A stretch of DNA of 45,355 nt, from NCBI GenBank assembly GCA_902826115.1, contig CADEDO010000018.1, positions 1 through 45,355 on the forward strand, given 5' to 3'. The notes under the pieces were generated by a model. The model worked only from the letters and a program-made list of their open reading frames with translations, had not been told where the DNA came from and did no database searches. A program made the position numbers and the translations under genes. The DNA comes from an uncultured Nitrosomonas sp. (GTDB taxonomy: Bacteria > Pseudomonadota > Gammaproteobacteria > Burkholderiales > Nitrosomonadaceae). Positions 1 through 12,575 of this stretch are shown here, in pieces (position 1 is the first letter of the stretch; each line of letters begins with the position of its first letter).

Positions 1-115
1 AGCTGCCTTTCAAGCCGATATTGGTTCCGGCGACTTGCGCTTTGATAACATCATTTTCGGTACCGCCATTGTAGGTATCAAAGCCTTCGCCGGTGCCATG
101 AACGAGGAAAGTATC
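1..115. repeat. 115-bp perfect direct repeat, copy 1 (cut by the window edge)
   Basis: Bases 1-115 are identical to 337-451, a spacing of 336 bp or 112 codons. The repeat lies inside the RTX-like gene. Identity at every synonymous position points to recent duplication or gene conversion. The true repeat may extend past the left edge. Confidence 0.95.
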
Positions 116-700
116 TTTGCCAGCCGCGCCATCGAGGCTATCGTCGCCGCCGCCACCACGGATGGTGTTGTCATCAGCGTTGCCGGTGATGGTGTCGTTG
201 CCGAATCGGCCATCGACCACGACGTTGGTCAGGGTAGTACCCGAAAAATCCAGAGTAGTGCCGGTGTCGTCACCGATGACATTGACATTCCCAAATCCAT
301 TGGCACTGATTTCTTCAATAGCGTTCGCTGCGGAAAAGCTGCCTTTCAAGCCGATATTGGTTCCGGCGACTTGCGCTTTGATAACATCATTTTCGGTACC
401 GCCATTGTAGGTATCAAAGCCTTCGCCGGTGCCATGAACGAGGAAAGTATCGGCCAAAGTACTACCAGTTAAGGCATCATCCCCGCCGCCGCCGCTGACA
501 GTGACACTGATAACACCGGAAGCTGAAGTCAGTGCAGATAAATCGACAATATCATTGCCGAAGCCGCCATTCACGATGATAGTATCGCCAGCGAATGGTC
601 CGCTCACTACTGTGTTGAGATCGACATTGAAATCTGCTCCATTATCTGCAATCGAGATTGCGTCGTTGCCACTGGTGCCATTAATCGTTTTGGTAGTCAT
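1..700 (-). CDS. RTX-like calcium-binding repeat protein, 5' part (3' end outside window)
   Basis: Reading the minus strand from the ATG at 700-698, the frame stays open for 233 codons to the window edge. A Shine-Dalgarno-like GGAGAGG lies just upstream of the ATG. The product is rich in Gly, Asp and Asn, with RTX-like strings such as GGFGND, GGGGDD and GGGGDDSLDG. There is no N-terminal signal peptide, as expected for type I secretion substrates, whose signal is C-terminal and would lie outside this window. A unit beginning DTFLVHGTGEGFDTYNGG occurs twice with a 112-residue period. The likely role is an extracellular or surface calcium-binding protein; the specific function is unknown. No type I transporter genes are visible here. 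Confidence 0.75.
   Translation of the reverse strand, partial: MTTKTINGTSGNDAISIADNGADFNVDLNTVVSGPFAGDTIIVNGGFGNDIVDLSALTSASGVISVTVSGGGGDDALTGSTLADTFLVHGTGEGFDTYNGGTENDVIKAQVAGTNIGLKGSFSAANAIEEISANGFGNVNVIGDDTGTTLDFSGTTLTNVVVDGRFGNDTITGNADDNTIRGGGGDDSLDGAAGKDTFLVHGTGEGFDTYNGGTENDVIKAQVAGTNIGLKGS
337..451. repeat. 115-bp perfect direct repeat, copy 2
   Basis: This is the second copy of the 1-115 repeat, in the same orientation and reading frame. It encodes about 38 residues of the repeat unit. The flanking codons differ between copies, so the identity ends sharply at 451. Confidence 0.95.
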
Positions 701-1275
701 TGCCTCTCCTTAGTTTTGGAAAATTTTTCTTTTTGCATAAGGTTACCAACTGCTTTTTTGTAACGTTGACGGAGTTACGATCGGTAGTCTGACATTCCAA
801 AACTTTGGATCCATGACTTTCTGTCCCTACCTTACAGTAGGTTTAGCTTTATGTTTAACGTTACGCTTCAATTGCGTTTGATTGGGAGTCGCTGATTACA
901 ACTGCGACAACATGATTAATTAAAACTTGATCAGAGCAGGTTATCAGAATTGATTCTCAGCTGATAGATGTCATTTGTCCGGAACGGCGGTGAAAAATAA
1001 CTGAATTTGCGGGATATATATCCCGTGGAGGAATTAATACTGGAATAAAATAGCAACGAATTTTCAGCAACAAAAATCTTTGCAAATCCTGATTCTTAAG
1101 GACGAATTTTTATTTTGCATGATCAATTATCGATTAGCTTAAGAAGTTAATCGTGCTGTGTGGAAAATCCAAATAAATTGATGAAAATTATCTCTAGTCG
1201 ATTTTAGAGATGTGTTGTTCTGAATAAAGAGGCGCCATGATGGATTCTCATTCTTAATTTCATGCAAAATGATGA
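701..1275. other. AT-rich intergenic region between tex and the RTX-like gene
   Basis: No convincing ORF was seen. It presumably holds the promoter of the RTX-like gene. Visible structure includes an inverted repeat TATCAG (942-947) / CTGATA (961-966) enclosing a near-palindromic AGAATTGATTCT. There is also a perfect 14-bp palindrome at 1011-1024, and a CGATTA (1131-1136) / TAATCG (1148-1153) inverted repeat closer to tex. None has an obvious U-tract, so operator sites are as likely as terminators. Confidence 0.5.
1011..1024. promoter_or_regulatory. Perfect palindrome GGGATATATATCCC, possible operator
   Basis: The 14-bp sequence equals its own reverse complement. It sits about 310 bp upstream of the RTX-like start codon in non-coding DNA. 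No known regulator is assigned. Confidence 0.35.
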
Positions 1276-3501
1276 CTAGTGTGTCGTCACTCTTCCATCA
1301 CTCAGCCGCATCGTTAGTGCAATGCGTTTACGCTTTTCATCCACTTCTAGCACTTTGACTTTGACCACTTGCCCGACTTTGACGATGGTATGCGGATCCT
1401 TGACAAACTTATCAGCCAGCGCCGAGATATGCACCAATCCATCCTGATGCACGCCGATGTCGACAAAAGCGCCGAAGGCGGCCACATTCGTGACCACACC
1501 TTCAAGAATCATATCCGGGTGTAAATCTTTGATGGTTTCGATGCCTTCTTTGAAAGTGGCGGTTTTGAAGGTGGAGCGGGGATCGCGGCCGGGTTTTTCC
1601 AGTTCATGCAGGATGTCTTTGATGGTCAATAAGCCAACCTTGTCATTGGTATATTTTTCAGGGTGGATGGATTTGAGCAATGAATGATTGCCGATCAGTG
1701 TGCTGACAGTCAATTGGTGATCCTTCAGGATGCGTTCCACCACTGGATAGGATTCGGGATGCACGGCGGAAGCATCGAGCGGATTGGCTCCGTTGACAAT
1801 GCGTAAAAATCCGGCAGCTTGTTCAAAGGTTTTTGCGCCCAGACTGGGAACGCGCAGCAAGTCAGTGCGCTGTGCGAATCGACCCTGGGTATTCCGGTAA
1901 GAGATGATGTTGTGCGCAATTTTGCTATTGAGGCCGGACACATATTCCAGTAGAGCAGGGGAGGCGGTATTCACATCGACGCCAACGGCATTGACGCTGT
2001 CTTCCACCACGGAATCGAGTGAACGCGCCAATTTGCTTTGATCCACGTCATGCTGGTATTGACCGACACCAATGGATTTGGGGTCGATCTTGACCAGTTC
2101 AGCCAGGGGGTCTTGCAATCGCCGTGCAATCGAGACCGCTCCGCGCAGCGAGACATCCATATCCGGTAATTCCTGCGAAGCCAGTTCAGAAGCCGAGTAA
2201 ACCGAAGCACCCGCTTCGGATACCATGATCGACGTGAGTTTGAGTTGCGGATATTTTTTGATCAGATCTTTGGCCAGATGGTCGGTTTCGCGTGATGCGG
2301 TGCCATTGCCGATGGCGATGAGCGTTGCCTGATATTGCTCAGCCAGTTGTTTTAGAGTCTGAATCGCATGATCCCAATCATTTCTCGGCGCATGCGGATA
2401 AATGGTGGTCGTGGCCAATACTTTTCCGGTTGCATCCACGACCGCTACTTTGACGCCAGTTCTTAGTCCCGGATCAAGGCCAATCGTGACACGTGGACCG
2501 GCGGGTGGCGCCAGCAGTAGTGCCTTCAAGTTTTGTGCAAAAACCTGGATGGCATCAGTTTCGGCATGCTCTTGCAAGCCGTGCATAAATTCAGTTTCCA
2601 GATGTACAAAGATTTTTAAGCGCCAGGCTGAGCGAACCGTGTCGATCAACCAGGCATCTGCCGGGCGTTTCTGATCCTGAATGCCGAATTGTCGTGCAAT
2701 GGCTGATTCGCAAGGATTGAGTGCGGTGATGCGGGTGTCTTTTTCAAGCTCACAATCCAAGCACAATTTCAGCTTCAAAATAGCTTCGCGTTCGCCGCGC
2801 AGCAATGCCAGTGCCCGATGCGAGGGGATTTTGCCGATGGCTTCGGCATACTCGTGATAATCGGTGAATTTGGTGTCAGTTTCTTTCTTATCTTTGGCGA
2901 CTTTAGCGACCAGGATGGCATGAGTGCGCAAGTATTCGCGCAACGATTGAAGCAATGGGGCCTGTTCGGCAAAGCGTTCCATCAAAATATGCTGCGCACC
3001 TTCCAGCGCTTTTTCAGTATCGGTTACTCCCGGATTTTCACCTTCTTCTGTGACAAAAGGTGCTTTAAGGTATTTGGCTGCTTCGATTTCAGGGTGTAGT
3101 CTCGGATTACTCAACAGGGAGTCCGCCAATGCCTGCAAGCCAGCTTCATGGGCAATTTGCGCTTTGGTGCGGCGCTTTTTACGGTATGGCAGGTATAAAT
3201 CTTCCAGATGCGCTTTGTCTTCCGTATGGTTGATGGCATCAAGCAATTCGGGAGTCATTTTATTCTGTTTCTCAATCGCAGCAATGATGGCAAGCCGCCT
3301 TTTTTCCAACTCACGTAAGGTATGCAAACGTTCTTCCAGCAAGCGTAGCTGAATGTCATCCAATCCGCCGGTGGCTTCTTTACGGTAGCGGGCGATAAAG
3401 GGTACGGTAGCGCCGTCATCCAGTAATTGAACGGTGGCTTGGATCTGTGGAAGTTTTACAGCGAGTTCTTTGGCAAGACGGTGTTCTATCGATGGCAACA
3501 T
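1276..3501 (-). CDS. tex: Transcription accessory protein Tex
   Basis: The 741-residue product matches the Tex family in length and domain order. An N-terminal helical region carries the family signature around TVPFIARYRKEATGGLD (about residues 33-49). A YqgF/RNase H-like fold follows, with GLDPGLRTGVKVAVVD near residue 340. Next come helix-hairpin-helix segments around VDVNTASPALLEYVSGLN, and a C-terminal S1 RNA-binding domain (FGAFVDIGVHQDGLVHIS) in the last 90 residues. Tex binds nucleic acid, associates with transcription and affects gene expression in several bacteria; the precise molecular role is not settled. The start at 3501 gives a full-length protein. It appears to be monocistronic. 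Confidence 0.96.
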   Translation of the reverse strand: MLPSIEHRLAKELAVKLPQIQATVQLLDDGATVPFIARYRKEATGGLDDIQLRLLEERLHTLRELEKRRLAIIAAIEKQNKMTPELLDAINHTEDKAHLEDLYLPYRKKRRTKAQIAHEAGLQALADSLLSNPRLHPEIEAAKYLKAPFVTEEGENPGVTDTEKALEGAQHILMERFAEQAPLLQSLREYLRTHAILVAKVAKDKKETDTKFTDYHEYAEAIGKIPSHRALALLRGEREAILKLKLCLDCELEKDTRITALNPCESAIARQFGIQDQKRPADAWLIDTVRSAWRLKIFVHLETEFMHGLQEHAETDAIQVFAQNLKALLLAPPAGPRVTIGLDPGLRTGVKVAVVDATGKVLATTTIYPHAPRNDWDHAIQTLKQLAEQYQATLIAIGNGTASRETDHLAKDLIKKYPQLKLTSIMVSEAGASVYSASELASQELPDMDVSLRGAVSIARRLQDPLAELVKIDPKSIGVGQYQHDVDQSKLARSLDSVVEDSVNAVGVDVNTASPALLEYVSGLNSKIAHNIISYRNTQGRFAQRTDLLRVPSLGAKTFEQAAGFLRIVNGANPLDASAVHPESYPVVERILKDHQLTVSTLIGNHSLLKSIHPEKYTNDKVGLLTIKDILHELEKPGRDPRSTFKTATFKEGIETIKDLHPDMILEGVVTNVAAFGAFVDIGVHQDGLVHISALADKFVKDPHTIVKVGQVVKVKVLEVDEKRKRIALTMRLSDGRVTTH

Positions 3502-3582
3502 GGATGTTTTCTAGGGTAATTGAGATAAAAGTAACAGGTAAAACGGATTGGGTGGCGATTCGTGGCTAAGCTATTTTAGCGA

Positions 3583-3921
3583 TTATGGATGAATATTATC
3601 CGAATTCAGAACAATTTCTAAACCTGCGCCACATTGCCAGCACAACTGAAAATTGATTGGATTTTCCTCACCACAAGCGGGACAGTGAATGATACCTGTC
3701 GCAGCCGGAGTTATTTCATAAGTTTGTACAATCTTTTTACCACGCTCGTAATCTTCATCACGCATCACCCACACTTCCGGATACGCATGTGTGAATGGAA
3801 TATCGCCGAGTCCGCCTTGTGCATGTTGATTAAATAATTGTGCCGGGATATAGGCGTGCTCAAGCAGATCAAGTACTATCTGCGCTTCCATCAAATTATT
3901 GGCAGAGTAAACTTTTTTCAT
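3583..3921 (-). CDS. DUF2007-type protein with C-terminal zinc ribbon
   Basis: The product is 112 residues. The N-terminal half (VYSANNLMEAQIVLDLLEHA, then WVMRDEDYERGKKIV) fits the small DUF2007 'putative signal-transducing' domain. That domain resembles a PII-like or ACT-like fold and has no established function. The C-terminal part has CPAC and CWQC pairs separated by ten residues, a plausible zinc ribbon. The gene lies upstream of tex on the same strand, with a gap of about 80 bp, and diverges from rdgC. The domain assignment is by recognition of the pattern; the function is unknown. Confidence 0.7.
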   Translation of the reverse strand: MKKVYSANNLMEAQIVLDLLEHAYIPAQLFNQHAQGGLGDIPFTHAYPEVWVMRDEDYERGKKIVQTYEITPAATGIIHCPACGEENPINFQLCWQCGAGLEIVLNSDNIHP

Positions 3922-3985
3922 GCGATGAAGTTTGCTGCAGAAAATAATATTCCATTGAAAAATAATTAGTCAATTAAACAAAATC

Positions 3986-4876
3986 ATGTGGCTTAGAAAC
4001 TTACTAGCTTATCGTATCACTGGCGGAAATATAACACTGAATAGCCTGGAAGAAGCGCTTTCACAGCATGCACTGCAGAAATGTATGCAAATGGAGATGA
4101 AAAGTCGCGGATGGGTTGTGCCGAGAGATGAAAAAGAAAATTTTGTGCATGCGTATGGCCAGCAATTTTTGATTGCTCTGGGGATAGAAAAAAAACTATT
4201 ACCCGCCTCGGTGGTTAATCAGCATGCCAAGACACGGATTGCGGACATAGAGCAAATCCAGGGCTACAAACCGGGTAAAAAACAAATCAGGGATATCAAA
4301 GAAGCCGCGCTGATCGAACTCATGCCGCGTGCTTTTGTGCAACGCCACAAAACGTATGCCTGGATCGATACGATAAAAAATCGATTGATCATTGATACGG
4401 CCAATGCCAACAAAGCGGATGAATTCGTTGAAGTATTGATTAAATCAATCCATGGTTTGACGCTGGAGCCCTTGGAAACGCAAATTTCACCTTCATCAGC
4501 GATGACGCGCTGGTTATCCGGTGATGATTTGTCGTCCATTTTTACCATTGATCGCGATTGTGAATTACAAGGCATGAATGATGAAAAGGCAACCATTCGC
4601 TATACGCGTCATGTACTGGAAACTGAAGAAACGGTCCGGCATATCCGCGCAGGAAAGCAAGTCATCAAACTTGCAATGACATGGAACGGTAAAGTGTCAT
4701 TCGTTTTGCATGACAATCTTCAACTGCGGCGGATCACCCCTTTGGATATCCTGAAAGAATCAGCCGAGTCGGATGAAGAATTGTTTGATAGTGATTTTGC
4801 CATCATGACCGGTGAGTTAAGCCAGCTCATCACCGATGTTATCGACGCCCTGGGTGGCGAAGATCATGGACATTAG
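3986..4876 (+). CDS. rdgC: Recombination-associated protein RdgC
   Basis: The 296-residue length and the family landmarks fit RdgC: N-terminal MWLRNLLAYRITG, central LMPRAFVQRH followed by WIDT, then IRAGKQVIKLAMTW and C-terminal FAIMTGELSQLI. RdgC forms a ring-shaped dimer that binds double-stranded DNA without sequence preference and restrains RecA filament activity. It would act in the cytoplasm on the nucleoid. The ATG at 3986 gives the canonical N terminus. The gene is divergent from the DUF2007 gene and converges with the helical protein at 4886. Confidence 0.95.
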   Translation: MWLRNLLAYRITGGNITLNSLEEALSQHALQKCMQMEMKSRGWVVPRDEKENFVHAYGQQFLIALGIEKKLLPASVVNQHAKTRIADIEQIQGYKPGKKQIRDIKEAALIELMPRAFVQRHKTYAWIDTIKNRLIIDTANANKADEFVEVLIKSIHGLTLEPLETQISPSSAMTRWLSGDDLSSIFTIDRDCELQGMNDEKATIRYTRHVLETEETVRHIRAGKQVIKLAMTWNGKVSFVLHDNLQLRRITPLDILKESAESDEELFDSDFAIMTGELSQLITDVIDALGGEDHGH

Positions 4877-4885
4877 ACAGACAGT

Positions 4886-5572
4886 TTAGTGTTTGCCCGT
4901 TTTGGATGGATCGGTGATGCCCGACAACACGCCATTGGCGATTTTTACCACAAAATCAGCCGTCGTATGTGCAAGCGTTGCGCCTGTTGCCAACTGGGAC
5001 TGACCCACGGCAGCGATCTGTTGGGCGAAGATGGCCAGTGTTTCTTTCAACTGGGAGCCGACCATCGTTCCGTTATTTTTAGCATGGCGGCTGAGGTCGT
5101 AAAGTACATCGGCAACCAGGCCTTGTGCGGATGTGGCGGTATGATGCAGCGTATCCAGGAATAGGCTTTCCAAGCCTTCCAAGTCGGAGCGCGTACGCTT
5201 CAATTCCTGATCGGAAAATTGCTTGGCTTGCCCGGCGGCTTCTTCAATAGCGAGCTTGGATGCTTCGGCAAAGCTTGCCAATGCCGAATCGAGCCCTGCG
5301 ACGGCGTCAGTAATTTGCATTTTGGCAGCTTGAGTTTGATTGGCTATTTGTTGAGTTTGCAGTTCAGCGCCATCATGCACGCCTTGCATGACAGCCTTGA
5401 TAATCCGTTGTAAGGACTCCAGATCAATGCGTTGCGCATTCATGGCTTTCAGAGTCAATCGATGCACGGTTTCCTGAATATGAGAGCCATGTGCGACGGC
5501 ATCACGAATTTCTGCTTCCAAGGTCTCAATATCATCGCTGTCGTTTGATTCGTATGTGTTTCCGTTGTGCAT
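4886..5572 (-). CDS. Hypothetical helical protein, phasin-like in character
   Basis: The 228-residue product is almost entirely predicted helix, rich in Ala, Gln, Glu and Leu. It has no signal peptide and no clear membrane segment. Long amphipathic stretches (for example ALASFAEASKLAIEEAAGQ and LKETLAIFAQQIAAVGQSQ) resemble phasin or coiled-coil proteins. I do not recognise a named family with certainty. The gene lies between rdgC (convergent) and serS (same strand, 39 bp upstream), so co-transcription with serS is possible. A role in granule coating or envelope scaffolding is speculation. Confidence 0.6.
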   Translation of the reverse strand: MHNGNTYESNDSDDIETLEAEIRDAVAHGSHIQETVHRLTLKAMNAQRIDLESLQRIIKAVMQGVHDGAELQTQQIANQTQAAKMQITDAVAGLDSALASFAEASKLAIEEAAGQAKQFSDQELKRTRSDLEGLESLFLDTLHHTATSAQGLVADVLYDLSRHAKNNGTMVGSQLKETLAIFAQQIAAVGQSQLATGATLAHTTADFVVKIANGVLSGITDPSKTGKH

Positions 5573-5611
5573 GATGCTGAACCCTCCAGAATGAAAAGAT
5601 GTGCCTATTGA

Positions 5612-8266
<2,655 letters not shown>

Positions 8267-8289
<23 letters not shown>

Positions 8290-8896
8290 TCGCGGGTGGT
8301 GTAAATTTGAATAACTCTATCGGTAATTTAGGGTTTTTTTCTAAATCGGAGAATGTCAGTAGCGTGGTTTGACCAAAACTATCGCGTAACGCCATGATTC
8401 TGAGCATACCATCCGGAGAAAATCCCATCTGTATGAATTCGAAAGCACTTTCCTTGCTTTTAGGAATCGCCTCGAGCCATTCAATCTCATTTTGCAGGCC
8501 CAGTTCGTTGAGCACAAAATTATCTTCAATAGTGCTGCTGCCAGCGAGTAGCGCAGCCGGGCTGCTGCCAATAGCGATATTGAATTGCCGGATGGTTACT
8601 TGATTTAGATCTTGATCATAAAACCAGACTTGTATGCCATCGCCTACGATCAGCTGTTCATAGGGTTTTTCATAAGTCCAGCGAAATTTCTCAGGGCGCT
8701 CGAATAGCATGGTGCCTTTTGATTCTTGCAAAGTACGTGCATTCTTGTCATACAGCGTTTGCGAGAAGTTTGCACGGACAGTGCGTGTTTCCTTGATGAA
8801 ATTTTTCAGACTTTCAGTCGCGGCGGCCTCAGTCAATGCAGGCATCAAGCTGGCGAGAAGTAGTAATAACAGTCTGGCGCAGCGGGAATGATTCAT
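8267..8896 (-). CDS. lolA: Outer-membrane lipoprotein carrier protein LolA
   Basis: The product is 209 residues. A signal peptide (about residues 1-24, ending near LTEAAA) is followed by VRANFSQTLYDKNARTLQESKGTM and FRWTYEKPYEQLIVGDG, both LolA hallmarks. LolA is the periplasmic shuttle that takes lipoproteins from LolCDE at the inner membrane to LolB at the outer membrane. The gene sits in the conserved ftsK-lolA-rarA-serS order, 57 bp after ftsK, and its 3' end overlaps rarA. Confidence 0.95.
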
Positions 8897-8953
8897 AATG
8901 TTCCTATTCTTGAAGTTATCGTGCTGAACAACTGATTGCGGTTTGATAATTGA

Positions 8954-11254
8954 TCACTCGCTACGTGCTGGTGCCAACACTTCCCGGTTGCCATTACTTT
9001 GCATTGAAGATACCAAGCCAGCGCGTTCCATCTCTTCAATGAGGCGGGCCGCACGATTATAGCCGATGCGTAAATTCCTTTGCACTAAAGAGATCGAGGC
9101 GCGCCGGGTTTTAACAACGATGGCTACGGCTTCGTCATACAGCGGATCGGCCTCTCCTTCAGGTGATCTTTTTATTTCAACCGAGCCACTTGAATCACCG
9201 TCTTCGTCATCGGTTCTCAGAATTTCTTCGATGTAACAAGGCTCGCCATGTTCTTTCAGGTATTCAACCACATGGTGAACTTCGTGATCAGCCACAAATG
9301 CGCCATGAATACGTTGCGGGTAGCCACTCCCTGGCGGTAAGTACAGCATGTCTCCTTGGCCAAGCAATGCTTCAGCACCCATTTGATCCAGAATAGTGCG
9401 CGAATCAATCTTGCTAGATACTTGAAAGGCAATGCGGGTAGGAATATTCGCTTTGATCAGACCGGTAATGACATCAACTGAGGGGCGCTGGGTAGCCAAT
9501 ACAAGATGGATGCCGGATGCACGCGCTTTTTGTGCAAGTCGAGCAATTAAATGTTCGACTTTTTTACCTGCAACCATCATCAAATCGGCTAATTCATCAA
9601 TTAATACCACGATGAGCGGTAACTCTTCCAAATATTCCGGTGCTCCTTCCGGTGGACTGAATGGATTCACCAGGGGTTCTTCCTTCTTAATGCCTTCTTG
9701 TACCTTTAAATTGTAGCCACTGAGATTACGTACGCCCAGCGATGACATGAGTTTGTAACGCCGCTCCATTTCAGCGACGCACCAGCGTAAAGCGCTGGCC
9801 GCTTCGCGCATGTCGGTGACTACCGGTGTGAGTAGATGGGGAATGCCTTCATACACCGATAATTCGAGCATTTTGGGGTCAATGAGAATAAGGCGGATCT
9901 GCTCTGGAGTGGCTTTATAAATGAAACTCAGAATAACCGCATTGATGGCGACCGATTTTCCTGATCCGGTTGTTCCTGCAATCAGTGCGTGAGGCATTTT
10001 TGCCAGATCCGATACGATTGGGCGACCGCTGATATCTTTACCCAGAGCAATCGTTAAAGGCGAAACGGAATCGGCATAAGCCTGTGAACTGAGGATCTCT
10101 TGCAAACGGACTATTTGTCGCTTGGGATTGGGAAGCTCAAGTCCCATGCTGGTTTTTCCCGGAATGGTTTCTACCACCCGGATACTGGCAACAGATAGTG
10201 CGCGTGCCAGATCTTTGATCAGATTAATAACTTGATTACCTTTGACGCCCACTGCCGGTTCGATTTCATAACGGGTGATCACAGGGCCTGGAAAAGCGGC
10301 GACGACTTTGACGTCTACACCAAATTCTTTGAGTTTTCGCTCGATCAAGCGTGATGTGAATTCCAGTGTTTCTTTGGATAACACTTCAAAATCTTTATCC
10401 GGCTCATCCAACAGATGCAAAGGTGGCAAGGGTGAATCCGGTAAATCGGAAAATAAAGGCGTTTGTTTTTCTTTGAATACGCGAGGAGATTTGACAATCG
10501 TTGTGGTCGGCATCTCAATATGAAGATGAGGGCTCTCTTCCATGCGTTTTTTTTCATTTTCGACAATTTCTTCACGGACGTGAGACGCAATGATACCGGC
10601 GAACTTATCTTGTCTTATTTGCCACAGGTTTTTTAGAGATAGTAAGAAAATTTCGACGTTTTCACCAATGCTTTCAACGACACGTACCCATGATAAACCG
10701 GTGAATTGGCTAAAACCAATGGCGATCAGGATGAGTAATGTCAATGTTGCGCCGGTGAATCCCAATATTTTTGAAAAATAATAACTGATGGCATCTCCCA
10801 ACATACCGCCAGGTGTGAGTGGGAGCGATATGTTGAGAGTATAGAATCGAAGAGCTTCAAGTCCGCTGCTAGCTGATAGTAGCAACAAAAAACCTGCAGC
10901 GGATATCAATAAGGAATGCCGATCAAAAACTCCCACTACATCAATTCGCCGATAACTCCAATTCACGGCAGAAATAAAGAAAGCCACCCACCACCATGCA
11001 GATACTCCGAATAAATAGAGTAGTAAATCAGCCAACCATGCACCCGCGTGCCCACCAGCATTTTGGATTTGATAAGAATCCCCGCTATGCGACCAACCTG
11101 CATCTCCTTGATCATAGCTGAAAAAAATTAATATCAGATAAAGTGCAGCGCCTGCCAGAGCGAGGCAACCGGATTCACGAAGTAATCGGGCTACTCTGGG
11201 TGAGAAAGACTGGCCATTTGATTTTTTGGCCATCGGTTTGTTAATTAGACTCAT
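8954..11254 (-). CDS. ftsK: DNA translocase FtsK
   Basis: The product is 766 residues. The N-terminal part holds about four transmembrane segments (for example [17 protein letters not shown] and [17 protein letters not shown]). A short linker leads to the motor. The alpha/beta ATPase carries Walker A GTTGSGKS and Walker [17 protein letters not shown], plus [18 protein letters not shown]-terminal winged-helix gamma domain ([23 protein letters not shown]) recognises KOPS sites. FtsK couples septation to chromosome dimer resolution at dif. The linker is short compared with E. coli FtsK, as is common for SpoIIIE/SftA-sized homologues. A second start at 11233 (MAKK) is possible; neither has a strong ribosome-binding site. 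Confidence 0.95.
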   Translation of the reverse strand: MSLINKPMAKKSNGQSFSPRVARLLRESGCLALAGAALYLILIFFSYDQGDAGWSHSGDSYQIQNAGGHAGAWLADLLLYLFGVSAWWWVAFFISAVNWSYRRIDVVGVFDRHSLLISAAGFLLLLSASSGLEALRFYTLNISLPLTPGGMLGDAISYYFSKILGFTGATLTLLILIAIGFSQFTGLSWVRVVESIGENVEIFLLSLKNLWQIRQDKFAGIIASHVREEIVENEKKRMEESPHLHIEMPTTTIVKSPRVFKEKQTPLFSDLPDSPLPPLHLLDEPDKDFEVLSKETLEFTSRLIERKLKEFGVDVKVVAAFPGPVITRYEIEPAVGVKGNQVINLIKDLARALSVASIRVVETIPGKTSMGLELPNPKRQIVRLQEILSSQAYADSVSPLTIALGKDISGRPIVSDLAKMPHALIAGTTGSGKSVAINAVILSFIYKATPEQIRLILIDPKMLELSVYEGIPHLLTPVVTDMREAASALRWCVAEMERRYKLMSSLGVRNLSGYNLKVQEGIKKEEPLVNPFSPPEGAPEYLEELPLIVVLIDELADLMMVAGKKVEHLIARLAQKARASGIHLVLATQRPSVDVITGLIKANIPTRIAFQVSSKIDSRTILDQMGAEALLGQGDMLYLPPGSGYPQRIHGAFVADHEVHHVVEYLKEHGEPCYIEEILRTDDEDGDSSGSVEIKRSPEGEADPLYDEAVAIVVKTRRASISLVQRNLRIGYNRAARLIEEMERAGLVSSMQSNGNREVLAPARSE

Positions 11255-11441
11255 GGGTGTCTCAGAAACTTATAGGATGATTCGATCTGATACACTAAAT
11301 TATATAAGAGAATTTGCGGTAATTTCTTTAAGGTATCTGTAATACGGTATCAATGTATTGAGGAAATAAGAGCAACGATATCACGTCCGTGGTTGCTTGC
11401 GATTGAAAACCATGTCTTATTGAAGGAGCCTTGAGATTCAA

Positions 11442-12374
11442 TTAATCAGATCTTGAGCGTGATAAAATTGCTGCAATATGCTGCTTATCTTTGGTAGTTA
11501 CTTGCGGTAGCGTTGTCACCGGATTTTTTTCATTATGTTTTGAAATAATGAGTGCATCCTCAGCCCGTTTGCACAAATCCATTTTGCTATCAGCTTCTCC
11601 AAGCATCGCAATACCTATCCGTAAAATAATTTTATTCTCCGTATCATCGCTGATTTTTGTGGAAATTTTTTTACGAATGGCTTCGCAGACTTCTTTGGCT
11701 TCGGCTAAATCTGTTTCGGGAAATAAAATAGCAAATACATTAATATCAATGCGATAAAAAAGATCCGTTGCTCTGATATTGGCTTTAATTTCTTGGGAAA
11801 TTCTTTTTATGGAATTATTCTTGTTTCTATAATCGTAGTTATCGCTAAATAATTTGAACAAGTCAATATCAATAATAGCGATAGATAAATTACGGTGATA
11901 GCGTTTGCAACGAGGTATTTCTATATCCAATTCGGTCTCAAAAGCATGCCTGTTCTTATATCCGGTGATCGGATCAATCGGTATCTGGTTCATTAGGGCC
12001 GACATATCAATGTTTGCCTTTTTGATCCGAGTTACCATAATCGTAGTGCAAACAATTAATAGCAGAGTGAGTCCGCGATTAATCAGAACAATTTCAATTG
12101 GTACGATACTGATAGGGAGTAGGAAAAATTTGATGATGGTAAACAGCAAGCCCAGTGTAGCAACTAGGTAAGTAAATTGCGTGCCATTAACCCATAAACT
12201 GGCAAAGATGACTAATGCATAGGGTACGCCCGCAGCAACACCTAACGGTAAGTTCAGATCAATAAAAAAGATAAAAAATGTTGCAGCTAGTATAATTAAA
12301 CTATTAGCTTGAACTGTACATTCTCTGAATAAAACCTTCAGGTTAGCAGTTGCTGAGATAATCTGGCTACGCAT
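11442..12374 (-). CDS. Membrane protein with degenerate GGDEF domain retaining an I-site
   Basis: The product is 310 residues. The N-terminal ~125 residues hold several hydrophobic helices (LIILAATFFIFFIDLNL, PYALVIFASLWV, LTLLLIVCTTIMV). The C-terminal domain aligns with GGDEF proteins: NRHAFETELD, IAIIDIDLFKLFSDNY, and FAILFPETDLAEA. At the signature position the sequence is DINVF instead of GGDEF, and the following GHxxGD-type turn is also lost. The inhibitory-site motif RATD is kept exactly five residues upstream. It is therefore probably inactive as a diguanylate cyclase and may be a c-di-GMP receptor. Base composition is more AT-rich than neighbouring core genes. Confidence 0.8.
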   Translation of the reverse strand: MRSQIISATANLKVLFRECTVQANSLIILAATFFIFFIDLNLPLGVAAGVPYALVIFASLWVNGTQFTYLVATLGLLFTIIKFFLLPISIVPIEIVLINRGLTLLLIVCTTIMVTRIKKANIDMSALMNQIPIDPITGYKNRHAFETELDIEIPRCKRYHRNLSIAIIDIDLFKLFSDNYDYRNKNNSIKRISQEIKANIRATDLFYRIDINVFAILFPETDLAEAKEVCEAIRKKISTKISDDTENKIILRIGIAMLGEADSKMDLCKRAEDALIISKHNEKNPVTTLPQVTTKDKQHIAAILSRSRSD

Positions 12375-12575
12375 TTATTTTGATTAAGCCTGTAAAAAGT
12401 TTGATTTATATTTACATTCTAGAAATTCTAAAACCCATCTTCATATTTAAATCAGAACACAGATAAATTATAACAATGCGTTAGTTATTATACATTTTTC
12501 TGGAATCCAAGGTTCTAAAAATTATATACATTTATTGTATTAACCAATGATATTTTTAGTATTCCATGCATCCAA

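Noticed and set aside
35-472. Plus-strand open frame opposite the RTX-like gene
   Set aside because: It is the complement of a Gly/Asp-rich repeat gene and repeats the same 115-bp element. The minus-strand frame has RTX motifs, a ribosome-binding site and no internal stop.
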